In this document: positions 12,072 through 24,857 of the stretch, piece after piece
Position numbering within the stretch: the first letter of the stretch is position 1
Layout of the letters: the number at the start of each line of letters is the position of its first letter
Source: Lineolata rhizophorae
Taxonomy: Eukaryota; Ascomycota; Dothideomycetes; Lineolatales; Lineolataceae
Assembly (NCBI GenBank): GCA_010093515.1
Contig: MU001680.1
Coordinates: forward strand, 314,735 to 378,734
Direction of reading: 5' to 3'
DNA: 64,000 nucleotides
Made by a program: the position numbers and the translations under genes
The notes under the pieces: model-generated
What the model was told of the DNA's origin: nothing
Databases searched by the model: none
What the model saw: only the letters and a program-made list of their open reading frames with translations

Positions 12072-15000
12072 GCGCTTCATCCATTGGATGCTGCGTTTGG
12101 GGAGGGCTCGCGGTTCAATTTTCTCTCGTCACGGGTGGTTTGACTTCGAGCTCTCTTCATCATGATCATGCATTGTGATGGGAGTTTATCATTCGGAGTC
12201 ATTCAATTCGGGTTCGGGCGGCTTCTCCGCATTTTCTCTGTATAATCTCGACAATCCTGTAATCGACAAACCTCTTTTTGCCCCGCCGTCTTACGTGGTC
12301 AAGGAAAATTCGTATAGATGGATTGCTGTACACGCAGTGCTGTGGTCTGGTGGTTATCTTCATGTTCATAATGCCCATTTGGCTTTGTGTTGATGGGGGA
12401 CCGGTCTACCGAAGTAGGACAATTTAATGACATGGATACCACCGCTCTTAATTTTCTGTGCCTTTTCCCTCTGACAGTCGGATACTGGACTGTTGGCCTT
12501 TTCTTGGGTGTTTTATTGGCTCCCACAACTCTTCCAATGCACATTTGAATCTTGTACGATAGATTCCGACGGCAAACGTATTGCATTGCCTGGGAGCCAA
12601 GTTTTGGCCCAACTTTTTCTACTATCTCACGGTTTCTCGGGGGTGATCTCATGTCGATATTAACTGCGCACCTGTCAGCATTTGTCCGTTCCGCTTACCG
12701 CGATCCCGGCCACCGTTCTCCTTGCTGCACAGATGGGGTTTTCAAACTCCCATGCTTGAGCGGTCTCTTCTCGCGTTACTTGAAATCCCAGTGCATATGT
12801 AGCAAGGAATAGAAGGTCAACAGCAGGATCCACTGGTAACCGCCCGGGCGCCTTGCCGCGCACGCACTTCAAAGCAAAACAAGACGTGCGGATTGTTCAT
12901 TTCGCTAGGTGGTGCGTGCTCAGTGCTTCGCCCCTTGTTCGGCACGGGTTCCCTGCCAGGGATGGGCAATAATGTCCGAGATAAAGTGGCCACTGCCACC
13001 ACCCGTCTCGTTTGCTCACCCACTCAGCGCACCTTTACTCCCTAATTTGCATTCTTCGGACGCCGATGCTCGCTCCCCACGCCTGCTCGATCCTCGTATC
13101 CCCTGTCGGACCTGCGCGGGCCTTGCATGGACCGTGGGCTCTTTGCCACTTCTCTAGACGACGAGAGATGGGCCGGCCGTGTCCATTGGAAGGAGCTTTG
13201 TCCATCTCGTTGAATTTCGACGTTACCGGGGCGGTGGACGAGGCAATTTGCTCGCTTTGAGTGTCTCGGACGACCGATGATGTCGTTGCCCGGGGCTGTT
13301 TCTAATTGCTTTGCGATCCTTTCACGGGCTTCCGTGAATGGACGTATGGCATGCAAGGCTTTTGTGCAGAGCGCAACGAATTACTCCTCGCCCTTACGTA
13401 GTACACCCGATCCCTTGCTACTACGATCTTGTTTTCGTTTTCTGCGTCTATCGTAGAGCACTCCCATCGCGCTTCCAGCGCATGCATGCACGCAGCCGCC
13501 CGACCCAGACAATATCACCAACAAAACGTGCAATCGTAAAAGTGCTGCTAAGCTTAATTGGCTTGCCCTGCTGATTTGCTCGTCCACACGACGCAGCCCA
13601 TCACGGCCGAAAGCGCTGGGTTCCGGCCGGTCCCTTGCAGTAGGACCTGCACTAGCCAAGCTTTAGCCCGCCGGCGTGGCGCCAAGAATATTGCGCCGTT
13701 GCTGTTTTGGGCAGCTCGCAGGATCGGCGCTTGGGACGCCCGCTGCGAACGTAAAGTTGGGCATCGTAAAGCGGGAGGTCGGCGGCAGCTCCGGGGAGGC
13801 CGCTGACGGATGATGATCAATGGGTGTTTGTCGCTTTGGTTGAGCTGTTTTTGTTACTTCGTATTACTGTAGTTCCGCGGACGGTGCACAAGGAAAGGGG
13901 TGCCTCGACGGGGCCTCGCACATAACTGCCCTTGTTGAAACCAGGACATTTTGTGAGCGCTCACCACGTTTGTTCGAAGTTTGTACTTCGCATCTACGGA
14001 GTAGCCTGCTGTGAGACATTTCCAATTCTTGATTTCCTCTTGTTTGACCGTCACACTATACCCAGTGATTAGCTTGACCAGATCGCCGTCAATAGCTTCG
14101 TGCTACCACCGCTAGCATGGTGTCACGCAGTGAGGCACGCGGGCTTAGAACAAAGATGGCGCCGTACTACATAGTACGTAAATGTGCTCGTTTCAGCCAC
14201 GCCCACAGCCATCCCGCCGCCCGCATCTTGAACCTGAAGAGTTTTTTTTTTTTTTTTTTTTGCCGTGGCTTTCAAGTATTCCATGATTGAAACTTGAGAC
14301 TTGTATTAGCCTTTCGGTGGCGTTGTATTTTGCATGCGCTGCTACATATGCCTTCAGGCTATACGGCGACGCTACAGGAGCAATTTCGCCTTGATGAAAA
14401 GAAGCAAGATGGTGCTGGGACGGCTAGACCTGTCTAGCTTGCTCCGTACAGAGTATGGAGTAGATTGTTGGCATTTCCGGCGGTTATGGTTTCCTAGCTG
14501 AGGATGAAGTAATGAGTCCTTAACTGAAGTAAGGCTGCGTCCTCTAACGCAATGATGTTAGCTTAACCATCTCAGGAAACTTTTTGCGCAGATATTCTCC
14601 TTTATGCTTGTATCTTGCAGCCTTCATCAGCATGATATGCTCGCCAGGGTGTGTCGAACTTTTCCATATCTATTCTCCTACACCAGAGACCAGGTCTCCG
14701 AAGCTTAGCGTGCCAACACAACAGCCATGAAATGCTCAAGCTTCTTATGCGAACGCATGCGTGTGATCGATACTCAAACATCTGTTCGAAACCGCCGGCA
14801 ATTCAAGATGTTAAACAATCAAGAAAATATAAGAATTTTTTGATATCCATGGAACACGGAACATGCTGATCGCAACCCTACTTGCATAGAGACAAAAGGC
14901 CTGCCATCTCTACCTATCCTTCCTAACCAATATCAAAAACCCCATGGCATTCCCTAATGACCAGCAATTTTGGTTCCTGCAGCTCCAAGAATTCTCCGAA

Positions 15001-15152
15001 GCTGGTCAGAACCATTCCTTCATCCGGTCCGACCCCTTTCCAAGCACGATATCTCGCACACCCAAACCCACGGCCGTCGGAACGTCGTCGCTCGAAGGTG
15101 AACCGGAGTAGTAGGGACCACACAAGCCAGGGGACTCAAGCACAAAATCAAT
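12072..15152. other. intergenic region between two 3' ends
   Basis: The wall-protein gene ends on the left and the fimbrin gene ends on the right, so both flanks should hold 3' untranslated sequence. No gene is recognised between them. A T20 tract lies at 14242-14261. TACGGAGTA is present at 13995-14003, near other short palindromic TAC/GTA words (13396-13405 and 14163-14178). Confidence 0.55.
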
Positions 15153-17346
15153 CTAGCCCATTCGCTCCGCCGTCGCCATCAAGCTCCCAATAAACGACGT
15201 GATAAGCCTGCTCCGCACCTGGCAAATGTCCTCTGGAACAAGCCAAATGGTGGCGCCCATTTTCCTCGCAATGCTGATGGCCAGCTTGGCGTTCATGTAG
15301 GCCTCCTCGTCCGTGCGGCCAGGCGCGACGAGATCGTAGTCGACATACGAACTCTTCATCCCGTTGAGCACGTCGAGCAGGAATATGCCCGAGCCGAGTG
15401 AGGAATCCTTGAAGGAGCGGATGCTCGACGAGCGGCCCCCCTTACGGCTCGTGTCGTTGGCCCACTTGACCATGTCGGCGTCGGCGATCTCGCGCTTGCC
15501 CAGGCGGCGCGCCAGTTGGCCCAGCGTCGACACGATGTCCTTGCGCATAAGCTGCCAGACGAGGCCGAGCGTAAGCGTGCGCTGCCCATCCGTGATATCG
15601 GCGCCCTGGATGCCCGGCAGCGAGAAGGCGTTCTGCTTGCCGAGCTCCACGGCATAGTTGGTGTTCTCGAGCGCCTTGAAGCGCATCAACTCGCCGCCGT
15701 GCGCGGGCGGCTTGTTGACGTGTCGCCAGTTGACACTTCCGGGGATCACCTTGTCGTAGGCCTGCAGGAGGATCGTGCCGTCGCGCAGGTCATCGAAGAA
15801 GGATACCACCGTCGGCTGCACGTCGAGCGAGTTGAGCCACAGCGTGAAAACGCGAGCCTCGCGCTCGCCCTCCGCGTCGAAGTCTTCGATATCGGCCTTC
15901 TCTTCCTCCGTAATGGGGTCCAGCCCCGGATGGGTGTTGAACAGGTTGGCCACGAAGGCGAGGTTAAGCTTCGGGTTGCCGGCCACCAGCGACGTCGGTG
16001 TCAGGAACTTGCGGCATTCCAACTTGTCCGCATTGTCGAGGACCTGCTCGGCGCGCTGGAGCAAATCCCGCGTTTGGAGTGGGCCGCGAGAGCACATGTC
16101 AGGCGCAAGCTGGTTGAGCAACACAGTGTAGTTCTCTCCGTCCTTAACGTCGGTCGAAAAGTTTGATACGCTAGTGAATATTCTCGAGTCAGTTGTACGT
16201 GCTGGGAGCTCCTCAGACATCTATTACTCACGTCCTGTGCCATTTGGCATTCTTCAGATGGTAATTGAACCATCTCAAAAGGATCTGCTCGGGTGGGAGG
16301 CGCAAAAATTGCTCGAGGGTCTCGTCGTCCTCCAGTAATCGGTACAACTCCGGGTGCAGCTTGATGTCGATCTTACCCAAGAGACCTCGCCTAATTATTT
16401 GCCAGATCAGACCGAGGATAAGATGCTCCCTGACCTCAATGATATCGCCGCTGCCAATATTGACGACAGAGCAGCCAATACCCTTGGCTGATTCGATGAC
16501 AATGTTGTTGTTCTCAGTCATGTGAAACGCGTTGAGGTTCTTGATCTTGCCCCCGGGTCTGTTTAGAACACGCTCGTCGATTGTATCCGGCACGCTATCG
16601 TTGATGAGCTTGGCCAGCACCAGGCCATCCTTGCACTCGTCGAACATCTCGAATGTGTCCGTCGGGAAGGGCAGCCGGTGCCCGATATCCGGGTCGCCGG
16701 CAAGCACCGCGTTTATGTGCCGCGTGAACTCGGTGCGCTCATCCTCGTTGATCGTATGGGTCACGTTGGCCGATGAGCCCTGCACTTGGATGCGCCCGCC
16801 GCCGTAACTGCCCTTGTGGCCGTGCGTCGGCGACGTGGGCATGCCTCCAGCGCCGCTGACGGCGCGGGGCCGGCTCGGGCCCGTCGACATCCGCTTTTGC
16901 GCAGGCGACGACTGGCGCAGTTTGGAAATGAGCTATACGTGTCGGAAATTGCCATGGGTTAGCTTGAGCCATAGACAAAGCGCTTTTAATTGTAGGCTTT
17001 CCGTACATCGACATAGTCCTCCAGCTCCACCCTCCGCGAGCTGTCGAGCTCGACCTCCTTCAAAGCCTGGCGGACGACATCGTAGGGTTGGCGCTCGGAG
17101 TTCTGCGTGGACTTAATGACAGTAGCCTCATCAAGATAGCCTTTGTCGTCGACGTCGAGCCGGCGGAAGGCGTCCTGTAGACCGAAAATCTCGTCCTGCT
17201 GGAACTGTGGGTACTTCCTGCGCGCCGGTGTGTCAGCATCGATAGTTGGACGGCCGTGCAGGAAATGCGACATTGAAGGGGATATCTCGCGAGAAGGTCA
17301 AGCGCGACGACAGACTCACACACCTCTGGAGTTTGATGATGTTCAT
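15153..17346 (-). CDS. fimbrin (plastin), actin-bundling protein
   Basis: Fimbrin crosslinks actin filaments into bundles in actin patches and the endocytic collar of hyphal tips. Four exons fit: 17346-17324, 17217-17007, 16932-16232 and 16170-15153, with introns of 106, 74 and 61 bp, all GT-AG with CTAAC or CTGAC branch sites. They give 650 residues, the usual size of fungal fimbrin (yeast Sac6). The start MNIIKLQRKYPQF matches the family. Residues 9-78 hold the EF-hand region, with the loop DVDDKGYLDEATV. The rest is four calponin-homology domains forming two actin-binding units. Landmarks are FDECKDGLVLAKLINDSVPD in CH1, IIRRGLLGKIDI at its end, LRDGTILLQAYDKVIPGSVNW in CH3 and SGIFLLDVLNGMKSSYVDYD in CH4. 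The frame is intact throughout, and no lesion is seen. The next gene upstream is the CorA-like locus on the other strand. Confidence 0.95.
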
Positions 17347-18413
17347 CGTGACAAAATAGCAGGATTGCTCCCTCCTATGCGGGCAGGTGCGGTTATGGGT
17401 GGTTTGTTCGCCGGACTGCTGTTGCGGGAGCGGGCGGGTTTGCACGGGGGCGCGGATCGCGGCTGGTGAAGAGTGCGAATGCGGTCCTGAAGAACAGGAC
17501 TGATGCCTGGCGGCGCGGCGTGGTGGCGTACGTACTCCCCTTTCAGGCGGCGACAAGGAACGTCGAAGGCGGGCCGGTCCAGTAGATGGTGGCAGAAGGC
17601 GGGCGGCGTGGGCGGGCGCGCGTTCGGGCTGCCGCCAAGGCTATGATGCCAGCGGGGCAGCGCAGCCCGCGCTCCGCACTCACCTGCACCGCCACCCCGT
17701 TGCGTCGTCAACCTGGCTGGCCGTCGCGGTCCCCGAATCACATTCATGCGCCCAGCATGCGAACGCCAAAGTACGCCTTCTTGTCCCGGTCCCGCAAGGA
17801 GGCAACGAGAAGTTACCTGCCGTACGCATCAACGTGTTCATGTGATGCTGCCCGCCCTAGAACCGATCGGGAAATTTGCGAGTGATCAATCGGGCGGCAG
17901 GAGTCTTTGTCAGTGCTAGGTAGATTCTAGCATCCACGCCATCCCGGACTATCCTAACTATGATCTAGGGAATTCTACATACACTAAGACCGGTAATTCA
18001 GTTAAAAAAGCTTAGTCGATACTTCAATCCATTGTTCGCTTACTCAGAGCACTCCCAGAGGCATCATTGCACTGCTCTTGAGCCGTGATCACCACCGACT
18101 GTGTTTTCCGCAGGCTCATGAGAAACAGGTCTTCAAGACATTCTTCCACCTAGGTAGAAACCCAACGACCCCTGCAAGGCTACAGTTTTCGGACACTTCC
18201 TACTTGTCAATCGGTGATCGTTACCCCCGTTCCGTCCGTTTTCTATCCCTGTGACGGAGTATATGCAGTTGCTGCTTGGCACTGCCACCGCCTCACTAAT
18301 AAACGCTCCATCCTATTTGCTAACAGACCCTACCTACGTGCATTGAGATTCCTCGCCCATCTAGCCGACCGAGATCTGGTTGCCTTCTTTTCCCATGGCT
18401 ACCTTTTTCTTAA
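17347..18413. other. intergenic region between fimbrin and the CorA-like locus
   Basis: This is the upstream region of fimbrin (minus) and of the CorA-like locus (plus). No gene is recognised. The half next to fimbrin is GC-rich and the half next to the CorA-like locus is AT-richer. ACGGAGTA lies at 18254-18261. Confidence 0.55.
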
Positions 18414-20343
18414 ATGACGATGTTCCCCAGTAGAATAGATTTCGTGTGCTATCGCAGTGGAACCGTGGATCCAAAAATGGCAGTCGATCCCGAGGCAATT
18501 TCGGGCCTCGGCTTTGCAAATCATCTTAAAGAACTCACCTACTCTCCAAGAACAGTGACATTGGCTGACATTTACTGTCTTCCGGTAAGTTCTCAACGGC
18601 CATGCTATGCTTTTGTCGCCGGGTTAGCCTTAAACATCTAAACGAGGAGCAGAGTGCAAGTCCCAAACTCGACATTTCGTGGGCGGTTGGCGAGAATGAA
18701 TTGAAGAGCCGTCTACAAAACGTGACTTTTCCCACCATCAAATCATCATTGCTTTCTGATTCGCTGATACAATCTCCAAGTTACCTACAACTGGTAGTTC
18801 ACACCAACTAAAACACGCGCCGACATTGACTATATTGTGTGTCCAGTTTCATTTTATGTCTTTGTTGAACACTTCACTCTAACGTAATCCAGACTGGGAC
18901 TATGCACCAAGGCTCCTCTTTCTCCGCAACGAAGACATGAAGGATGGCTTCCATCTGCCACCAAAACGATTCCCAACCCTGGAGAGCTCCCTGTGAGTCG
19001 CGACGTATTCGAGATAATCATCGAGAGGTTCAAACTACCCAAGGCCACTGCATGGCTTTGCAGAGCGGAGTGTCCTCGCTTCAGACGGTACACGTTGGAC
19101 TTGACAAGAGGTTGTTCGTCTCGTTTCGGTATGAAGATAAATGGCATCCTTCCGCGCAGCTAGTTAGCAAACTGGGCTGAAGTTGTCTCTTAGGATTCAC
19201 CATGAGACGCCAGAACCACGGCGTATTCTCAATGAACATCGCACTATCTATATCCCATGATTTGGCTACGGGTCGGACCTTTGCCATGCTTCTTGGCACA
19301 TCGGAAGAGCAGACTTGGTGGATCTTAGACCAACTTAGTGACCTGCCAATGCTCGCATCGCATCCTCTATTCCTGCCGACAATGCTATCCAAGTACACGC
19401 TAAGCCATGTAGCCTATCGCGTTCGCCTTTTGCACGATGCTCTTAAGGACTTTGAAATGCAAAGCAAACGGACGCGATTCATGAATGTCACACTCGCTGA
19501 CTGCGATCCAACCGAGGAACTCAAAAAGCATGACGAACTACGAAAGGATGTGCTGCAGATCATACAGCTGGCAACAGCATGGGAAGATATGCTGAGAACC
19601 TGCTCATCGATGACGGAAGGCATTCGACAAGCCAACAAGCGCATAAAATTTGGAACAGCTAGGCAGCGACGCAAGGTCGTAAAGGAAGTCGGCGCCATTC
19701 TAGACGAACGTTCGCAATTTACTCGCGATGAGACGCAAAACTTAGTCAGCCAACTGCAATTTGTTAAGGAGCGGACTCAAGCTCAGATGAACGCTGTATG
19801 AAAACAATTCCAAATTAGGCTTTTCGATTATGCGTTGTTTTGTAGGAACAAATGCTGAAATAAACTCTAAACAGATCCACCATATCATTGCCTAAAGCAA
19901 TAACCGCATCGGCCATTTCATCAGTGTCGATAATAGGGAAATTGCGAATACAACGCGTCGTGACAGCAGGGCGATGAAAGAACTAGCTGTGCTCGCCATG
20001 TTATTTCTACCCGCCACATTCCTTGCCGTTAGTCTTCCACCCCTAAACTCAATAGTTTCCAATAAGAATAGGGATGCTGATGTATATCTTTATCCAGAGT
20101 GTGTTTTCCATGCCTCTCTTTCACTGGGACGCCCCTCAAGGTTCGTCCATTTTGGCAACAAAGTTCTGGGTCTACCCGATCATCGTCGTTCCAATCACTG
20201 CCATTGTGTTCCTAACGCCGATCATTTGGAGGTGGTGGCAAAGGCATCGGCCAGCATCTGGAGTTGAAGACGATCTTGAATTGCAAGCCGATGTATTTCC
20301 GAGGTCCCTTTCGATCACAACTACAAGGTCTGTCCAGTGGTAA
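18414..20343 (+). pseudogene. CorA-like two-helix membrane protein gene, apparently decaying
   Basis: The product resembles the large family of fungal proteins with a variable cytosolic N-terminus and two C-terminal membrane helices, related to CorA magnesium channels. Readable exons are 18414-18584; 18653 to about 18778; about 18893-19129; 19197-19795 (acceptor CTTAG; IALSISHDLATGRTF followed by a long charged helical region); and about 19875-20027, which ends in the first helix, MKELAVLAMLFLPATFLA. The last is 20098-20343, with SVFSMPLFHWDA and the second helix, FWVYPIIVVPITAIVFLTP. Several junctions join in frame, but not all do. Between WDYAPRLLFLR and PVSRDVFEIIIERF the homologous-looking text changes frame at about 18950-18985 with no intron to explain it. 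An in-frame TAA sits at 19893-19895 just before the first helix. The intron after 18778 also has a poor donor. I therefore call a pseudogene with at least two lesions. A sequencing error or an unusual gene structure remains possible. Confidence 0.6.
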
Positions 20344-21147
20344 AGCTACCTGGTTCACTTGAATGCCATTGCGCCTTCAGAGTAATCTTGGTGGATAGAA
20401 ACAGAGCTGATCAGAAAGGGCGTAGACCTCACGCAACTAAGAGAATCTGTTGGGCAATCTTGCAAATCGAGAGAGCTCCTCTGGTTACCGAAAAGAAGAT
20501 TTTTGATTGTTGAAGAGAAGGAAAAGCCGTTCAAGGACAAATTTTCATGCACGAGGAAGCTCTCTTGCTTTGCTTCCGTATGATAGACGTAGAATGCGTC
20601 GTGACCACCGAATTGTTATAGCTGCAAAGCTTGAGAAATATAAATATATCCATGCGAAGTGAGACCATGCAGTTGCGTTCTGATTTCTAATTAGACAGAC
20701 TTATTTGGGCGAGGCCACAGTGAGTGAATTGATGATTATTGGGTACCCAATTGCCCCGATGACGTCCGGCTAGTGATGAATAGAAATCTAAGTGGTACTC
20801 ATACGGACTTCGAAATTCATATGCAGTTGTTAGTCTTCGAATCCAAGGTTTGGTCTTCTAATGCTTTTCTTCCGCTAGACTAGTGAGCGGTCCCTTCTCC
20901 TCGTACAAATACATCGAAGCTGAGACTACCAACTACAGAAGTAGCGATGCGATTGCAATCGTACACGCAATAAACCAACAAAACCGTATGCAATCCAAAA
21001 AGCACACAGTTGCGAAACGGAATTTAATCGACCGTCCAACCACCTTACCAAGTCCCCGGTCCAATACTTACATCAAAAACGCCCACAGACCAGACCGGCT
21101 CCAAGTCATCATATTCATTAGCCCGCCTCTTTCCCCTCTCATCTACC
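20344..21147. other. intergenic region between convergent 3' ends
   Basis: The CorA-like locus and the sorting-nexin gene converge here. The stretch is AT-rich compared with its surroundings. No gene is recognised. An open frame at 20883-21272 on the plus strand runs into the antisense of the sorting nexin and has no recognisable content. Confidence 0.55.
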
Positions 21148-24100
21148 TCACTGCGTCACCGCCCTCATACCCTGCAACATCATCCCAAAAATTAACGCCC
21201 TCGCCACCGGCACCACCTGCAAGCAATCAAACACCTTTCCTAATGCCTCCCCGCTTGCCGCCATGCCCATGACGCCCGTCAACGCCGGCGGCATGCCCCT
21301 CTCCACCAGCAACCGCCTCGCCTTCACTCTCAAGCGTTCCTTCTCCTCCTCCCCCATCTCCGCCGGCCACGAATTTCTCTCCTCCTCCGTGGGTAGGGCG
21401 CCCGCGCGGAGCGCGCGCACGTGTGCCGCTATGCCGGCGTCGGACGCGTTTGCGTCGAGGACGGTGGTCTGGAGGAGTGAGCGGATCGAGTCGAGCTGCG
21501 GGTTGCCTGGGCGGAGCAGGAAGGTCTTGGCTGCGTTGAGAAGCGTGCGGCGGATCTGCCATGCGGAGCTAAGCGTATAAAGCTCGTTTATGACGGCGAA
21601 GATAAGTTCGACGGCGACTTGGGTTTCTTGCTCGGTGAGAGGAGGTTTGGAAGGCGAGATGGGAGTGTCTTTAGTAGAGGGTTTGGGGTGCGGTGTTCTT
21701 GTTGTAGTTGTGGGAGAGGCGGCGGCGGCTGAGTGCGCTTTCTGCGGTGACGTAGCTTTCTCCTCCCTAATCCCCGTCATCGACGTGGTATCATCCCCGA
21801 CCGGCACCGTGACTGTTGGCTCGCGCGAGAATCGCGACGAGTCATTGCTATCTCTTCTTCTACTGCCCCGCGGCGGCGACGCGCCGTAGTCGTCAGGAAT
21901 ATCCGACGGTAGCGGAGGTAGACGCATCGGCGAGTGATCTACTGTACCGGCGCTAGCACCAACGCTGTGCCGCGACGAAGCCGTTTCCATGCTTTCCCGT
22001 AAGGACGCCGGCCTGCTCGTCTCCTGACTCTGCTTCCTCTGTCCGGCCGCCTTCCAATCGTCTTCAGGCCTCGTCTGTGCCGACATAGGCCTACTAGCTT
22101 CAGTTCCCTCCGCCCTACCAGCACCGGTACCGCCATCCCACTCTGCGACTGACGCCGTCGCCGCGCGGGTAACCGGCGGGGCCGCAACCGGCAGATCTGC
22201 CGCCCTCTCGATCGGCTGCCCTTCGAACCCCGACAGACTCGTCATCGACCTCCCTAACTTGCTCTCCGGCGTCGACGCACCGGACCCTTTCTTCTGGCCT
22301 CCCAAGGCCCCCTGTACGCCGCCAAACACGCCAGTCACGCCGCCGAGTAGAGCCTTGCCACCGCCGGCAACTTCTTTGGGTGCCTTGGTCAGCGCGTCCA
22401 TCATGCCCTTACCCATGTTCTCGAAAGCCGACGGGTTTGGCCATCCAAGGCCCGGGAAGCCGCCTGCGCCGTTGCCCTTGGTTGAGCCGCCGGGCGTCTT
22501 TTCAAGGCCGCGCTCCTTCTCCAAAAAGCGGCGCATACCCTCGCTCTCGGCTAAAGGCCGCAAGCGCACCGCGTCGTTGAGATAGCGCTCGAGGTCCTCG
22601 CGCAGTTGGGCTTTGGTCCGTCCTTTCCAGGCCGGGAGATTGGCGTGCGCCTCGGTGAAGCCTGCGCCGGAGATGGTCGAGATGCGGCGCAAGATTTCGT
22701 GCAGAGTCTCGAAATCGGCGTGTTTGCGCGCGATCATCCAGCCCGTGTGGTGCCGGGACGCCGGCTCGATTTGGATAAGGTAGTCGATGTTGGGCTTGGA
22801 GCGTAAGGCACCTTTTTCGCCGGGCATGGAGTCGTCGAAGATGGAGATGTTGCAGTTGTACAGGGTCAAGGGAGGGGCTGGATCTGTGTTGGGTGTATTC
22901 ACGAGCGCCGTAGGCTGCTGTTGCGGCACCAACTGGTCGAAGCTCGTGAAGGCCCCCTTCTTGGGCGTTTCAGGGCGCTTTTCGTCTCCCGAGGCAGCCT
23001 GGTGCGTGTTTTCTTGCCGGGCCGACTCCATGGACATGTTCCTTGGGATGCCCTGCTCGCCTTCGCCCGGATGCGCAGCATCGCTCTGCGACGATGTCGG
23101 AGTCACGACGTCATGGTTAGTTCCCTCGGAGGCGTCATCACCCAGACTTAGTGTCGATGCCGCCGGTGTGTGAGTGGCAGCCTGTTGTTGCTCGCGCACC
23201 CTCCGCGCTTCTTCTTCGGCGATCATCTGCGTGAGCCTTTTGGCCTCTTGCATAGCGTCGTCCATGGCCTCTTGGGCCTTGCTAACCACGCGCTTGTGGC
23301 GGATATCCTTCTTCGCTTCGTCGTCAACGGAGAGGCGCGTCTGCTGCTGCGCATGCGGCGACCGCTCCGCCGGCAACTCGTGCTGTTGCACTTCCTTTTG
23401 AAGTACCTGCGTCTTGACGCTCTGCAACTCTTTGCCCGTGGACCCGCCCACACCTGCATCAATGGCGTTCATGAGCTCCGGTTCGCCGTCCTCGAGCAGG
23501 TAGACAATCCAGCCGTTGATCCACTCTGGCTTGGAACAGGTCTCAATAGTCATCTCTAGTACAACTTTGGCCAGGATCTCGCGCAAGAAGACGTGCGCGG
23601 GGCGACATCGCAGCGTCCCGCGTTCTAGGAAGTTCTGCAGCACGTCATCGGCTACCATGTCCAACTTCTTCTCCTGGTGGTGCCGATCTAGCACGTGGGC
23701 GAGGTTGCTGTCTGGGTTCTGCTCGAGATACGCGTCGACGGCACCGGCAGGAGGGGCGCTGGGGGACGCCGCGAGAGCGGCGGACAGCTCGCTTAGGAAG
23801 ACAATTATTATTGAGGACGAGTTGGTGACGAATTCGAGAAAGGTGTCGGCGGGCCTTTTGCGGGACAGGTGCGTCCCGATGGAGCGGATAAAGTGGGTAA
23901 GAGTTTGTCGGCTTGCGTTTGGGAACGTCTGCTCTTGTGGTAGGATGGGCGTATACCACCATCTAGAAGCTTGAGCATTAGCTTCCAGTACAGCGCATGC
24001 ACATATTTAACCGGACTAGCATACTTAACATAGTCCCTAATAATTGCCTCTGTCAGCTCTTCCAACGCAGCCGCAGTCTCCGGCTTAAAATCTGTGTACC

Positions 24101-24857
24101 CCACAACCACCTCCTTGCCTTCCCTATTCTTCTCAAAACCCCTTTCCTCCGCTCCCGCTGCTGCTGCCTCGCCCTTCGCCCTCCAATCGAGTACCCTCTT
24201 CACGATGTCCAGCCCCGTCTCCTTCTGCCTTGCCTTCGGATCCATCCCAGTAGCTGTGCCCTCTAGATTTCCACTCCCACCTTCCCACGTTGCGTGCAAC
24301 ACAACGCCGCTCATTACACCCATTAGCACCAGTCCCACTCGCCCGAGGACGAGGTAGGTCGTCGCACCCAGCCCGACGAGGCACGCGCTAAGCGTCTCGT
24401 TGCTAGCCGTGGAGAGGAAGTGCAGGGCGCGGTCGGTTAGGGACTGGAGTGTTACGGAAGCGGAAGAGGCGGGAGGTTCGGCTGTTTTGGTGGGAAGTAC
24501 TGGGGAGGAAGGAGAGGACGTGGTTGGAATAGCCGGTGCGGGTGGAGGTGCGCTATTGGCGGGTTTGACAGGCGAAGTCGGCGACGGTGAGGTAGGAGAG
24601 GCCGACAACGACGATGTTGGGTGTGTGGAGAGCGGTGGAGGAGCGGCGGAGGGGCCGGCGGAGTCGGTAGAGGGAGCATCACGCTTCGGTTCTTGCGGAA
24701 CGCCTTGTGCGGCTTTGATGGGATCCGTGGCGGAAGTAGATATGGCTTCGGGCGGAGGTAGCGGCGAAGCGGGTTGCGCCCAGGGATTGTCATCGGGGAA
24801 GGCTGCGGCGGCGGAAGCGGCGCGCGGCCCTGCCTCCGCGCGTTGGTCGTCGGTCAT
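21148..24857 (-). CDS. PXA-PX-Nexin_C sorting nexin (Mdm1/SNX13-SNX25 type)
   Basis: This is a lipid-binding membrane protein of 1,215 residues. Exon 1 is 24857-24025 and exon 2 is 23962-21148. The 62 bp intron (donor GTATGC, acceptor TTCTAG) restores the PXA sequence YVK-WWYTPILPQE across the junction. A disordered Pro/Ser-rich N-terminus (1-140) is followed by a hydrophobic hairpin at about 155-192, probably the endoplasmic reticulum anchor. The PXA domain lies at about 255-437, with the motif HLSRKRPADTFLEFVTNSSS. A coiled, charged linker follows. The PX phosphoinositide-binding domain is at about 644-759 (YLIQIEPASRHHTGWMIARK). A long low-complexity linker leads to the Nexin_C domain at about 1050-1215. 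No RGS domain is seen between PXA and PX, which separates it from the SNX13/SNX14 and SNX25 types that carry one. By family knowledge such proteins tether the ER to vacuole, endosome or lipid droplets. The ATG at 24857 is the first in frame. Confidence 0.9.
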
